A stretch of 55,634 bases of DNA from Bryobacterales bacterium (GTDB lineage Bacteria; Acidobacteriota; Terriglobia; Bryobacterales; Bryobacteraceae), in NCBI GenBank assembly GCA_009697505.1, contig SHUD01000012.1:1-55634 (forward strand), written 5' to 3'. The position numbers and the translations under genes were made by a program. This document shows positions 41,701 through 51,165 of this stretch, piece after piece (positions within the stretch are counted from its first letter, which is position 1; every line of letters begins with the position of its first letter). The notes under the pieces were generated by a model. That model was given only the letters and a program-made list of their open reading frames with translations. It searched no databases and had not been told where the DNA came from.

Positions 41701-43300
41701 TCGCCCACGCCACGCCGACTACCACCAAGCAACCAATCAGGTTGTACCAGAGAAAGGCAATCGCACTGAAGCGCGCGACCGCGAACACAACCGCCTGGCC
41801 GGTCATGACCCCCCAGAACGCGGCCGTGCCTCCCGCGCGGCGCATGAAGAACGCGACCACAAACACGCCCAGCATGCTGCCGTAAAACAACGATCCCACC
41901 TGGTTCACCAGCTCAATCAGCGCGCCGAAACCTTGTGCGAGATTAGCGAAAGCGATCGCGTAGGCGCCCCAGAACACCGTCGCCACTCTCGACGCGAACA
42001 AGTAATGGCGGTCCGTCGCGTCGCGATGAAAATGGCGCTGATAGACATCGACCATCGTTACCGTGGCCAGGGAGTTGATCTCGCCGGAACTCGCCGACAT
42101 CGCGGCACTGAAGATCACACCGAGGATCAAGCCGACCAGCCCGCTGGGAAGATACCTGGTCACGAACGACAGAAAAATATAATTCGTGTCGGACTCGCGG
42201 GTTAGCTTGGCGGCGTCCCGGCGAACCTGGTTCACCTGGTCCTGCGCGGCGCGAAACTCGCTCGCGCTCCCCCCGTCCCGCACCTTGCGCGCGGCCGTCT
42301 GACGCTCCTCCAGCGCCTGCTGGTAACGCTCCCGCAGCGCCGGATATTCCGCGGCTTGCTCCAGCCGCTTCATCTCCACCGGATGAAACAGCAGCGGCGG
42401 CCGCTCGAAAACAAAGAACACGAACACCATCGCGCCGATGAACAGAATGAAGAACTGCACGGGGACCTTGGCCATCGCATTCAGCAGCAGTCCGAGCCTG
42501 CTTTGGCCGATCGACTTTCCCGTCAGGTATCGCTGCACCTGGCTCTGGTCGGTGCCGAAATAGGCCAGCATCAGGAATGTGCTGCCGATGAGGCCGCTCC
42601 ACAGGTTGTAGCGGTTGTTGAGATCGAAGTGCAGATCTATTGCGTTCAGACGTCCGGCCGCGCCTGCAATGCGCAGCGCGCCCAAAAAAGAAATGTCGTG
42701 CGGCAGCTTCCAGAGTGCGACGCCTAATGCCAGCACCAGCGCGCTCATGATCATCCCCATTTGCAGCACATCCGCCCAGGTGACGGCTTTGATGCCCCCC
42801 GCCGCCGTGTACAGGATGATCAGGCCACCCATCAGGACCGTGGTCAGATGGAACGGCCATCCCAGCACCACCGACATCACGATGGCCGGCGCGGCCAGCG
42901 CCACTCCGGCGCCCAAGCCACGGCCAATCAAAAAAATGATAGTCACCAGCGAGCGCGTCTTCGCGTCGAAGCGCTGCTCTAGGTACTCGTATGCTGTGTA
43001 TACATTCGCCCGATGGAAAATCGGCACCGCCGTCGCCGACAGAATCACCATGGCGATGGGCAAGCCGAAGTAGAACTGCACAAAGCGCATGCCGTCCACG
43101 TACGCCTGGCCCGTGGTGGAAATAAACGTGATCGCGCTGGCCTGCGTTGCCATGATGGAAAGCCCCATGGCATACCAGGGCATCGACTTACCGGCGAGCA
43201 GATATTGATTGACGCTGCTCGAACCACGGCCGCGCCACAGCCCGTAGGAAACCAGAAACACCAGCCAGCCGAACATGACCGCCCAGTCGAGTAGGGTCAT
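41642..43300 (-). CDS. Sodium:solute symporter (SSS family)
   Basis: A 552-residue SSS-family transporter from ATG 43300 (MTLLDWAVMFGWLVFLVSYGLW). About 13 spans are visible. Typical features are the opening helix followed by YLLAGKSMPWYAMGLSIMATQASAITFI, TYAAGGIKAVTWADVLQMG-like and FGTDQSQVQRYLTGKS segments, and VIFSAAMSASSGEINSLATVT. A long charged loop of about 70 residues after FFVFERPPLL is unusual for the family. It is third in a coupled set with the LmbE-like gene and a 45-residue membrane protein. The transported solute is unknown; a sugar or amide released by the LmbE protein is a guess. Confidence 0.9.
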   Translation of the reverse strand: MTLLDWAVMFGWLVFLVSYGLWRGRGSSSVNQYLLAGKSMPWYAMGLSIMATQASAITFISTTGQAYVDGMRFVQFYFGLPIAMVILSATAVPIFHRANVYTAYEYLEQRFDAKTRSLVTIIFLIGRGLGAGVALAAPAIVMSVVLGWPFHLTTVLMGGLIILYTAAGGIKAVTWADVLQMGMIMSALVLALGVALWKLPHDISFLGALRIAGAAGRLNAIDLHFDLNNRYNLWSGLIGSTFLMLAYFGTDQSQVQRYLTGKSIGQSRLGLLLNAMAKVPVQFFILFIGAMVFVFFVFERPPLLFHPVEMKRLEQAAEYPALRERYQQALEERQTAARKVRDGGSASEFRAAQDQVNQVRRDAAKLTRESDTNYIFLSFVTRYLPSGLVGLILGVIFSAAMSASSGEINSLATVTMVDVYQRHFHRDATDRHYLFASRVATVFWGAYAIAFANLAQGFGALIELVNQVGSLFYGSMLGVFVVAFFMRRAGGTAAFWGVMTGQAVVFAVARFSAIAFLWYNLIGCLVVVGVAWAISVAAPRSASPAGNLPDPA

Positions 43301-43434
43301 GCGGCGTAGTGTTCGGTAAACAGCCAAAATAAGAAAATGACCGCCGCCAGATACAGCAGGACCATTCTGTAGACCCGCCTCCACGTACCCAGAAAGGGAG
43401 GCGGCTCATCGAGAATCTGTTTCTTATCCGTCAC
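43297..43434 (-). CDS. 45-residue single-span membrane protein between LmbE and SSS genes
   Basis: GTG at 43434 to TGA at 43297 gives a 45-residue protein. A polar, proline-containing head (TDKKQILDEPPPFLGTWRR) precedes one hydrophobic helix (MVLLYLAAVIFLFWLF) and a short tail. The GTG overlaps the LmbE stop (GTGA), and its own stop overlaps the symporter ATG (ATGA). Coupling at both ends argues that it is real and that its product acts with the symporter. It is too short for a usual ORF cutoff. Family unknown. Confidence 0.8.
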   Translation of the reverse strand: MTDKKQILDEPPPFLGTWRRVYRMVLLYLAAVIFLFWLFTEHYAA

Positions 43435-46085
43435 TGCTGCGTCTTCGCGGCGCTCAGCATGTTGGCGAATACGCGGTAGGCGCCCGGAACGCCCGCCGGC
43501 AATTGCCGGAACCAGCTATAGGCAGTGAAAATGTAGGCGCCCTTTCCGTAGCGCGTGTACAGCATGCCTCCCAGCATCGGCTTTTCACCCGGGTCGTGCG
43601 ATTCCAGAACGCTGACATACCTGGGGTCCCATTCCACTGCAAAGTTCACGCCGCGCTCCTGAATCCATCCTTCGAAGTCTTTGCTGGTAATCTCATTGGG
43701 CGCGTGCAGCAACGGAAGCCGCGGATTCGGGAACACCACGGGAGCTTCTTCCACCGTCACGCGATCCTTGTTGTCGCGGCTTTCCTGCAAAGGATAAGGG
43801 CCCATGTGTTCCAGTTGCGTGGTGTCCGGCGCCGCACCCGTGATGGCCGCGAGCGCTCCGCCGGAGGGCACGCCGGCGGGAGCCGCCCGAGTCCCACCGC
43901 CGCCCGCGGCCCGGCCCCGCGGGTTCGCCTCCGGCACATTGTACTGCACGATCACCGTGCCGCCTTCTTCGGCGTATTGAAACAAGCGGTGATGATTCGC
44001 GCGCAAATCCGGCCGCGTATTCCACGCCCGCACGCCGGTCACAATGGCGTCAAAGCGGCTGAGATCCCCTTGTACCAGGTCTTCCCGGTCCAGCAAAGTG
44101 ACCTCGCATCCCATCTGGCGCAAGGCAATGGGAACTTCGTCGCCGGCCCCCACCACGTAGCCGACGCGCTTGGCGGCCGTTTTGACTTCCACCCGCACCA
44201 GGCGCGATTCCGCCGCCGGGAACAGCGTCTGGGCAGGGAAGTGCGGATATTCAATCACGCTGGTATCCACTGTGATCTGCCGCGAATTCACCGTGGCGAT
44301 GGCGGACACCCTGCCGTCCGATTCTCCCGGCGGTGGCGTCAAGTCGAAGTTCACCACCGTCTCTTCATTCGTCCCGCCCAACTCGAAATGCTGAACCTGA
44401 GGCGCATAGCGCCAACCTGCAGGCACCGTTAACCGCACCTCGCCGCCGGCCTTGCCGCCGTTCGATTTCACAGGTACTTGGATACGGCGCGGATTGCTGT
44501 CGGCAAACACCAGCGCGGATCCGCCAAACTCCAGCGCGACAGCAGGCACAATCGCGAGAGGCCGCGTCAGCTCCCCGTATACACGATCGACATAGCGATG
44601 CTCCACGGGACGCTTCAGCGTGATCTCCGTCCCGCCTACTTTCAGTTGGAACTCGGCGGTCAACACGGGAGCATTTTCCGGACGGCCCACTTCTTCCAGG
44701 TCCGCCACCGAATACATCGCGCCTTCCTTGGGCATGCGCAGCCAATACGGCTGCGACAAGGGTTGTGACGCGGGAACCTTCACTGTCACGGAATGCTGGC
44801 TGGGTTTGTTGGTGGTGAGTTGGGCGGCAGTGATCGCCACCGTGGGAGCGCCCGCCATGCCGGACAAGCGCGCGCCGGAGAGTGTAACTTGCGCGGGATT
44901 ACGCGCGAGTGCCGTCAAAGTGACCTTGAATTCACCACCCGGCGTTACCGCGTACTTGTCGGATACAGCTTCCACCCACACCCCGCCAGCCTGGGCGATA
45001 GCCTCGTCCAGTTGTTCCAGCTTGCGCGCCAGCAGAGGATCGTTGCTGGAACGGGCCAGAGCAGCCATCTTCGGACGGGCTTTGCTCAGCAACGGCACGA
45101 CGGCCTCCGGATGCGCGGGGATAAAAGCGGCCGTGGCCTGCTGGAGTAAGATTGCTACTTCCGCGCCTCCCGGGACACGCGACCATCCGATGTTGATGTT
45201 CTCGAAAATATCCTTCCGGGCTTTGTCACCCCGATCTGTCACCAGATAACTTGGCGCGGCGCCCCGCCGCTCCGCCGTGCCCATGGCCTGGCTGCGGTGC
45301 TGGCTGCGGCTCATGCCCGCGATTTCGTTATACGAGTACCCGAGCTCCGGCGAGTATGCCCCTAGATCCAACTCGAGCTTGCCGGCGATCTTCTCGATTT
45401 CCTTCCGTTGCTCCTCGTTGAAGCTGGGGAGGTTGGTCATCAGCCGCTGCGCCTGCCAGGTCTTGACGTACTTGAGCTGTTCCGGAAAGCGGTTCGGATC
45501 GGCCGCCGCCGTGAATGCTTCTTTGCCCAGAATTGCCGAGGCCTGATGCTGTCCGTGCCCGTCGCGCGGAGTTCCGGTGAAACGCAGAAGGATCACATCG
45601 GGCCGGAAGCGCCGGATGGCCCACACCACATCGCCCAGTACTTTCTCGCGCGGCCACTTGGTGCCGAGGGTTTCATCGGCCGTCTTGGTGAATCCGAAGT
45701 CGATGGCCCGGGTGAAGTATTGCTCGGCGCCGTCAATCTTGCGCGCGGCCAGCAGCTCTTGCGTGCGGATGATCCCGAGTTCGTCACTCTGCTCGCTGCC
45801 GATCAGGTTTTGTCCGCCTTCGCCGCGCGTGAGCGAAAGATAGCCGGTTCGGACATGGCGGCCGCGCGCAAGATAGGCCAAAAGGGCCGTGTTTTCGTCA
45901 TCGGGGTGCGCCGCGATCATCATGACGCTACCCAGGTTGCCGATCTCGTCGAGCATCAGGCGCAGCTTGGTCTCGCCGGAAAGACTTCGTTGGCTCAGAC
46001 CAGGGGCGGGGAACAGGCACACCAGTAGCGTCACGCTCAGCGCCAGGAAGGCGGCTCGCAGCCGGCTACGATGTAGGGACATCAC
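43431..46085 (-). CDS. Large exported LmbE/PIG-L deacetylase-like protein
   Basis: An 884-residue protein with a signal peptide (…VTLLVCLFPAPGLS). Residues about 50-250 form a LmbE/PIG-L domain: zinc motif AHPDDE at 59-64, LTRGEGGQNLIGSEQ, and DGHGQHQAS. The region from about 360 to 620 is beta-rich and NEW3/Ig-like. Residues about 630-870 contain a flavodoxin/ThuA-like stretch (VQGDLSRFDAIVTGVRAWNTRPDLRANHHRLFQYAEEGGTVIVQYN). PIG-L enzymes remove acetyl groups from GlcNAc-type substrates; the long form suggests an extracellular glycan substrate. ATG 46082 is an equal start choice. Confidence 0.88.
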   Translation of the reverse strand: MMSLHRSRLRAAFLALSVTLLVCLFPAPGLSQRSLSGETKLRLMLDEIGNLGSVMMIAAHPDDENTALLAYLARGRHVRTGYLSLTRGEGGQNLIGSEQSDELGIIRTQELLAARKIDGAEQYFTRAIDFGFTKTADETLGTKWPREKVLGDVVWAIRRFRPDVILLRFTGTPRDGHGQHQASAILGKEAFTAAADPNRFPEQLKYVKTWQAQRLMTNLPSFNEEQRKEIEKIAGKLELDLGAYSPELGYSYNEIAGMSRSQHRSQAMGTAERRGAAPSYLVTDRGDKARKDIFENINIGWSRVPGGAEVAILLQQATAAFIPAHPEAVVPLLSKARPKMAALARSSNDPLLARKLEQLDEAIAQAGGVWVEAVSDKYAVTPGGEFKVTLTALARNPAQVTLSGARLSGMAGAPTVAITAAQLTTNKPSQHSVTVKVPASQPLSQPYWLRMPKEGAMYSVADLEEVGRPENAPVLTAEFQLKVGGTEITLKRPVEHRYVDRVYGELTRPLAIVPAVALEFGGSALVFADSNPRRIQVPVKSNGGKAGGEVRLTVPAGWRYAPQVQHFELGGTNEETVVNFDLTPPPGESDGRVSAIATVNSRQITVDTSVIEYPHFPAQTLFPAAESRLVRVEVKTAAKRVGYVVGAGDEVPIALRQMGCEVTLLDREDLVQGDLSRFDAIVTGVRAWNTRPDLRANHHRLFQYAEEGGTVIVQYNVPEANPRGRAAGGGGTRAAPAGVPSGGALAAITGAAPDTTQLEHMGPYPLQESRDNKDRVTVEEAPVVFPNPRLPLLHAPNEITSKDFEGWIQERGVNFAVEWDPRYVSVLESHDPGEKPMLGGMLYTRYGKGAYIFTAYSWFRQLPAGVPGAYRVFANMLSAAKTQQ

Positions 46086-46120
46086 GCTAGCACCTGATTC
46101 AGATGCTATCTTACCAATGC

Positions 46121-46237
46121 GCGATGCCCTGGGGCATCGCTTGCCAGCGTTGGATTCCGGCTAAGTGGGAGTAATCGCCGGGTGGAGCGGGCCTGCTAGC
46201 CCGCAACGGGGACTTCAGTCCCCGATTTTTCGGGACC
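46121..46237. repeat. Array of perfect stem-loops (REP-like) between two minus-strand genes
   Basis: Successive inverted repeats are GCGATGCCC-TG-GGGCATCGC (46121-46140), GCGGGC/GCCCGC (46187-46192 with 46199-46204), GGGGACT-TC-AGTCCCC (46208-46223) and an overlapping stem closing around GATTTTTC up to about 46236. Three hairpins fall within 50 bp. TGGAGCGGGC at 46183 links it to the repeats at 39.8 kb. It may act as a transcription or mRNA-stability boundary. It lacks a clear T-run, so I do not call it a terminator. Confidence 0.6.
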
Positions 46238-46243
46238 AGCCCG

Positions 46244-46837
46244 CTAAGTTCCGGCCCACTCGCGTTCCAGCATGCGGGAATACTCGCCGGAAGCGTAGAT
46301 CTCAAAATCGAATCCGAAGCCGGAAATATCGGCAAACTTCACTTCGGCTTGACGGATTTGAAACAGTTGGTCCGCGTAGCGGTAATAGTTGCGGATAAAA
46401 TCATCGGTCAGGCCGTGGCGTTCCGGCGCCGCAGCCAACATGGCATTCAGGCCGAGCGCACGGGAGAAGATGGATTTGTAATCGGCCACGCCCCATTTTT
46501 TCAGCTTTACGATCACGGGTTCCGGTGGATTGCTCACCAGATAGGCCGCAAAACTCTGATAATGGACGCCGGAATCGCGCATTTCCGGGGAACGCTCGAC
46601 CAGTTCCATGCACTGCTCGATCCAGCGCGACAGGTCTTTGCCGACGTAGAAGAGCATGCGAATTTCGCAGAACCGCCCATCCAGAAGGGTTCGCTCGATG
46701 TCTGCGGTCCGCCGTTCGCCGCTCGGCAACAGCCCCTGCATCATCAGGCTGGCGCGCGAACTTTCGACGAGCTTATCCGGACCACCGCTATCGGCAAACG
46801 GGTGTAGAATCAACGGCGGTAATTTTCTGGCGACCAT
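46244..46837 (-). CDS. Hypothetical protein
   Basis: A 197-residue soluble protein from ATG 46837 (MVARKLPPLILHPFAD). It is alpha-rich, with segments such as FCEIRMLFYVGKDLSRWIEQCMELVER, ADYKSIFSRALGLNAML and FIRNYYRYADQLFQIRQ. No signal peptide and no named domain were recognised. It sits 44 bp downstream of the M28 peptidase, same strand, and is followed by the stem-loop array. Confidence 0.7.
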   Translation of the reverse strand: MVARKLPPLILHPFADSGGPDKLVESSRASLMMQGLLPSGERRTADIERTLLDGRFCEIRMLFYVGKDLSRWIEQCMELVERSPEMRDSGVHYQSFAAYLVSNPPEPVIVKLKKWGVADYKSIFSRALGLNAMLAAAPERHGLTDDFIRNYYRYADQLFQIRQAEVKFADISGFGFDFEIYASGEYSRMLEREWAGT

Positions 46838-46881
46838 TTTTCTCCGAGTCCAAACGTCTTACGCAAACTCAGTATGCCAGA

Positions 46882-48702
46882 TTAACGGCGCGAGGAAAGC
46901 AGTACTTTGGTCTCAATTGTCTGGTCCCCGCGGAGGACCTTGACCGCAACTTCGTCACCCGGTTTGTGGTCCTGCAACGCGTAGGTGAAGTCATAGATGT
47001 TCCCGATCTGCTTGCCGTCGAACTCAATCATGATATCGCCCGCTTTCAGCCCAGCTTGAGCCGCCGGGCTGCCTTCGCGGACATCGGAGAAGCGCATGCC
47101 CTTGGGGGGCTCGTTAAAGTCGGGGATACTGCCGAAATATGGCCCATAGCCGCCCTGAGTACTACCGGATGCGGAGCCACGGTTGCCACCCGTTGGCCGC
47201 GCAACGCGCACAAATTGCGGGCGATCCTCGGCGTCGGAAAGGTGGGTGGTAACTCCGGCCACATACTCGACGAGCTTGGCCGCGTCGGCCGAATCGATCT
47301 TATCGGCCGTGTCGCCGGGCCGGTGGTAGTCGCTGTGCAACCCGGAGAAGAAAAAGAGTACGGGAATCTGCTTCGAAGCGAACGACGCGTGATCGCTGGC
47401 GTCGCTCATGTTCGTGCCGGAGTTTCTGCCACCCTGGTCGATATGCAGGGGGGCGGGAGGCTGCACCTCTTCCAGAATCTTGGCGAAAGTCGTGCCCGTC
47501 TGCGCGCCGCTCACATACACCTTGCCCTCGCGGATGCGCCCGATCATATCCAGGTTCAGCATGGCCACGGCGTTTTCCTGCGGCAGGTCCGGATGGTTGA
47601 CATACCAGTTGCTTCCCAGTAAACCCAGCTCTTCGCCGGCAAAGGTGATGAACAAAATTCCGCGCTTGGGCTGGGGCTGCTTGGAAAACCAACGGGCCAG
47701 CTCGATCACGCCCGCCGTGCCGGAAGCATTATCGTCCGCGCCAGGATGAACGGTTCCGGTCTGATTCGGCGCCAGCGAGTGCTCGCCGCCCAACCCCAGA
47801 TGGTCGTAGTGCGCCCCAATCACGATGTATTCGGCCGTTTTCCCCGGTACATACGCCGCGACGTTATGGACCATCTTGGATTCGTGGATGAGATCCACCG
47901 CGAGGTCTACGCCGACCTTGCTCAACGCAAACGACCGCGGTTTGAGATCGCCGTCGATTTCGCTCTCGATCTGGCGGAGATCGTGGCCTTCGGCCCGCAG
48001 CCATTGCCCGGCGGTGGGCTCTTTCATCTGGATAAAGAAAATGCCCGCGTCACGCGGTCCGCTGGCTACTCCGAATTTTTCCAGCTTGTCTTCGCCGCCC
48101 TTGTGAGCTCCGGTGTCATTCACCAGGATCACCCCGCGCGCGCCGTGCATCTTCGCGTTCGACATTTTGCTGGTGAACGTGGCGTGAGAGGTCAGCCTCT
48201 TGCCGCCGAAAACACTTTGCTCGTTGCTTTCCTGGGGCTCATGCCGCAGGATCAGCACGATCTTTCCGGTGACATCGATCCCCGCGTAGTCGTCGTAGTT
48301 GTATTCTTTCGCGGTAATCCCGTATCCGGCAAACACCACGGACCCGCTGAACTGGCCGTTGGTTGAGTACGAGAACGGCTCCCAGTCGCGGCCTTCCCGT
48401 AATTCCTGCTTGCCTTCAGCCTGGGTAAAGGAAAACCGGTTCCCGGTTCCCAGCTTCGCATTGAGCTCCGCTGGGAACGAGCGTTGGTAGCTCTTTCCGT
48501 CCACGGGCTTCAGACCGAACGAGCGGAACTGCGACGCGATGTAGTCCGCCGCTTTGTCCAGCTCCGGGGTTCCCGTGGCCCGGCCCTTGAGCGCGGGCGA
48601 AGCCAGATACTTCACGTGTTCAAAATAAGCGTCTGGATCGACACTAGCCGCGCCCAACAGGGCGGGGATTCCGAGCACCAACCAACGGGTGGACTTCCGC
48701 AT
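46882..48702 (-). CDS. Exported M28-family aminopeptidase with PA and PDZ domains
   Basis: A 606-residue protein. A signal peptide (MRKSTRWLVLGIPALLGAAS) is followed by a split M28 zinc peptidase domain with a PA insertion (residues about 100-240, GYGITAKEYNYDDYAGIDVTGKIVLIL). Catalytic motifs are GAHYDHLG, HPGADDNASG, FAGEELGLLGS and SDYHRPGDTADKID. A C-terminal PDZ (residues about 515-600, GLKAGDIMIEFDGKQIGNIYDF) ends the protein. It probably trims peptides in the periplasm or outside. It lies 9 bp downstream of the DsbA-like gene. Confidence 0.93.
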   Translation of the reverse strand: MRKSTRWLVLGIPALLGAASVDPDAYFEHVKYLASPALKGRATGTPELDKAADYIASQFRSFGLKPVDGKSYQRSFPAELNAKLGTGNRFSFTQAEGKQELREGRDWEPFSYSTNGQFSGSVVFAGYGITAKEYNYDDYAGIDVTGKIVLILRHEPQESNEQSVFGGKRLTSHATFTSKMSNAKMHGARGVILVNDTGAHKGGEDKLEKFGVASGPRDAGIFFIQMKEPTAGQWLRAEGHDLRQIESEIDGDLKPRSFALSKVGVDLAVDLIHESKMVHNVAAYVPGKTAEYIVIGAHYDHLGLGGEHSLAPNQTGTVHPGADDNASGTAGVIELARWFSKQPQPKRGILFITFAGEELGLLGSNWYVNHPDLPQENAVAMLNLDMIGRIREGKVYVSGAQTGTTFAKILEEVQPPAPLHIDQGGRNSGTNMSDASDHASFASKQIPVLFFFSGLHSDYHRPGDTADKIDSADAAKLVEYVAGVTTHLSDAEDRPQFVRVARPTGGNRGSASGSTQGGYGPYFGSIPDFNEPPKGMRFSDVREGSPAAQAGLKAGDIMIEFDGKQIGNIYDFTYALQDHKPGDEVAVKVLRGDQTIETKVLLSSRR

Positions 48703-48711
48703 ACGCCGTAT

Positions 48712-49665
48712 CTATTTCTTCTTCCCGACTAACGTCGGAATGTCGACTGTGCAGCAACTATCGTCGGCCTTTGCGGGCACTGGGACCGCCGCGGCCAGCT
48801 TCGCCTCAGCGGCCTTGTGGTCGATCTCGATTTGCAGCAGTTGTTGCAAAATGGGCCACTCCACGCCGCCCTCCAGCTTGCGCCCGTTCAGGAACAACGT
48901 AGGAGTCGCGCTCACCTGTAATGCGTGCCCTTGCGCCATGGCCTTCTCTACATCCGCGGCAGCCGTCTTGTCATCCATGCAGCGGCCCAGTTGTAGCGCG
49001 TCCAAGCCTTTCTGCTTGGCGTAATCCTGCAACTTCGTATCGAAGCTTTCCGGCGTGATTTCCTTCTGACTCTGATACGCCCAATCGTGATACTCCCAGA
49101 ACGCGTCCTGCCCGCTGCGATATAAACAGCGGCCGGCGATCGACGCCTTCATGGCCCAAGCGTGAATCTGCGTCAGCGGGAAGTCCATAAAGTACACGCG
49201 TACTTTGTCATTGAACGCCGCCGGAATGTTCTTGCGCAATTCCTGCGCTTCCTTCTGGCAGTAGGGACATTGGAAGTCGCTGAAGATGACAAGCGTCACG
49301 GGAGCCCACGCCGCCGCGCCGAAACTGGGCTGCTGATCGGTCTTGATCTGGTCCAGGTTGGCCTGGAACGGGCTCTTTGCAATGTCATACGCCGTGCCCT
49401 TGACGATGCTCTTGCCGTCCTTGGAGACATAGTACATCTCGTCTTTGGTTGCGCCATTGAACGTCAGGTGAATGGCGACGTCCATGAATCCGCTGACGGC
49501 CGAGGGCTTGGGGTCATCGATCTTCACGGCGACCTGCGGAATCCACAACTCCGAGTACCGTAGATAGGCCTCCAGCGTGGCCTTATCCAATGCCGATTTA
49601 GGCGCATTTTGGCCCTGCGCGAAAACGGACATCCCGGCAAGCAACAAGATGGCAATAGATTTCAT
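48712..49665 (-). CDS. Exported DsbA-like thioredoxin-fold oxidoreductase
   Basis: A 317-residue protein from ATG 49665 with a signal peptide (MKSIAILLLAGMSVFAQG). About 90 N-terminal residues of unknown fold precede a DsbA/DsbG-type thioredoxin domain with C133-PYC136 (FSDFQCPYCQKEA) and a cis-Pro region VSATPTLFLNGR. A Cys pair near the C-terminus (DDSCCTVD) is unusual. It probably handles disulfides of secreted proteins, which fits the secretome genes downstream. It is divergent from the GT39 gene. Confidence 0.88.
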   Translation of the reverse strand: MKSIAILLLAGMSVFAQGQNAPKSALDKATLEAYLRYSELWIPQVAVKIDDPKPSAVSGFMDVAIHLTFNGATKDEMYYVSKDGKSIVKGTAYDIAKSPFQANLDQIKTDQQPSFGAAAWAPVTLVIFSDFQCPYCQKEAQELRKNIPAAFNDKVRVYFMDFPLTQIHAWAMKASIAGRCLYRSGQDAFWEYHDWAYQSQKEITPESFDTKLQDYAKQKGLDALQLGRCMDDKTAAADVEKAMAQGHALQVSATPTLFLNGRKLEGGVEWPILQQLLQIEIDHKAAEAKLAAAVPVPAKADDSCCTVDIPTLVGKKK

Positions 49666-49731
49666 GCTCAATCCCTCTGACGCGCCACTCTCGGATATGT
49701 TACGGAGGCGTCGCTTCATTATACTGAAGAC

Positions 49732-51138
49732 TTGTTCCGGCGCTGGCTCATCTTTCCGCTCCTGGTGTTGTATGTACTGCACTTGGGCGGCGTCGGCTTC
49801 CTGGGACCGGATGAGCCCCGCTATGCTTCGATCGGCCGTGAAATGTCCCGTTCGGGGGACTGGATTACACCTCGCCTAGATGGCGAGCCTTGGTTTGAAA
49901 AGCCTCCACTGACTTACTGGCTGACGGCCACGGGCCACCTGGCGCACTTGCCGGATGAATGGGCCGCGCGCCTGCCTGATGTGTTACTCAGCGTCGCGTT
50001 TCTGGTGTTGTTTTACGTCAAAGCCGCCCGCGAGTTCTCGCCTCGCTTGGCGACCACCGCCACGGCGATCCTGGCGAGCTCTGCCGGGTGGATGGCTTAC
50101 AGTTTCGCGGCTCTCACCGACCTGCCAATGACTGCGGCCCTCAATGCCGCCATTCTGATCACGCTGTTTGAAACCAAGCCGGATCGCGGACCGAACCGGG
50201 GATGGATGGCCGGCGCGTTCCTGGGATTTTCGATTCTCGGAAAAGGTCTTGTACCGGTGGTTTTATTCGCTCCTTTGCTCTTAATCGCCCGTGGAAAACG
50301 CTGGAGAACCATTGCCGCCGCGGTTCTCGTCGCCGCGCCATGGTTCGTTCTATGCTGGCTGCGCAACGGGAATGCTTTCTGGGACGATCTGTTCTGGAAA
50401 CAGCACGTCGCCCGCTTCCTCACTCCCAACCTGGAACACGTTCAGCCCTTTTGGTATTACGTTCCCGTTTTACTCGCGGGATTGTTCCCGTGGACGCCGC
50501 TGGCGCCTCTTCTCGCGCGCCGCAAAATCTATGACGACGTCCGCGTGCGTTTGCTTGCTGCATGGGTGGTGTACGGACTGGTCTTTTTCTCCGCCGCGAA
50601 GAATAAGCTGCCCGGATACCTGCTGCCGCTGCTGCCCGCGCTGGCGATTGTGCTGGCTGTAGCACTCGATAAGGCTCCGAGAAAACAATGGTGGCTGGCC
50701 GCGTGCGCCGCGTGTCTGATCGCGCTGCCGACGGCTGCCTCGCTTCTTCCTGTCGCGCTCGTATCCGGCCTGAGCCGCGCTCCCCTTGCCTTCGCGCCGT
50801 TCGGGCTCGTCTTTGCGGCAGCGGCGCTCGCAGTCTGGTGGCTGGCGCGCTCCGGGCAGACGGAGATCGCGGCTCTGGCTGTGGCGTTGGCCGCCGCACT
50901 GGGAGTCGTGTACATCAAGGTCTCCACGTTTCCCCAGTTGGAGCAGACGGTTTCGGTACGCGGCTTCTGGCGGGCCAACCAGGCCGCCGGTGCGGCTTGC
51001 GTCGACAACGTCAGCCGCGCGTGGCAATACGGATTGAACTACTACGCGGGACGCGCGTTGCCGGAATGTCCATCACCGGACTCCGGCCCGCGCGTCGTTG
51101 TCCGCGACCGGCGGCTCGTAGTAGAACCTGTAAGGTAG
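49732..51138 (+). CDS. GT39-like (ArnT/PMT-type) membrane glycosyltransferase
   Basis: A 468-residue integral-membrane glycosyltransferase. The first loop carries the family acidic motif at D27-E28 (LGPDEPRYASIGREM), followed by GDWITPRLDGEPWFEKPPLTYWLTA. About 11 spans are visible. Such enzymes move a sugar from a polyprenyl-phosphate donor onto lipid A, protein or lipid. The start is a TTG at 49732; no nearby ATG fits. The operators of the next toxin-antitoxin pair begin right after its stop. Confidence 0.88.
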   Translation: MFRRWLIFPLLVLYVLHLGGVGFLGPDEPRYASIGREMSRSGDWITPRLDGEPWFEKPPLTYWLTATGHLAHLPDEWAARLPDVLLSVAFLVLFYVKAAREFSPRLATTATAILASSAGWMAYSFAALTDLPMTAALNAAILITLFETKPDRGPNRGWMAGAFLGFSILGKGLVPVVLFAPLLLIARGKRWRTIAAAVLVAAPWFVLCWLRNGNAFWDDLFWKQHVARFLTPNLEHVQPFWYYVPVLLAGLFPWTPLAPLLARRKIYDDVRVRLLAAWVVYGLVFFSAAKNKLPGYLLPLLPALAIVLAVALDKAPRKQWWLAACAACLIALPTAASLLPVALVSGLSRAPLAFAPFGLVFAAAALAVWWLARSGQTEIAALAVALAAALGVVYIKVSTFPQLEQTVSVRGFWRANQAAGAACVDNVSRAWQYGLNYYAGRALPECPSPDSGPRVVVRDRRLVVEPVR

Positions 51139-51159
51139 TTGTACACTCTGTTGTACACT
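51139..51159 (+). promoter_or_regulatory. Direct-repeat operator of the Phd/RelE pair
   Basis: TTGTACACT occurs at 51139-51147 and again at 51151-51159, one start per 12 bp (about one helical turn); each holds a TGTACA palindrome. The repeats sit between the GT39 stop and the antitoxin ATG at 51166, where an autorepressing Phd/YefM protein would bind. Its role as operator is inferred from position and symmetry. Confidence 0.55.
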
Positions 51160-51165
51160 TAAGTC

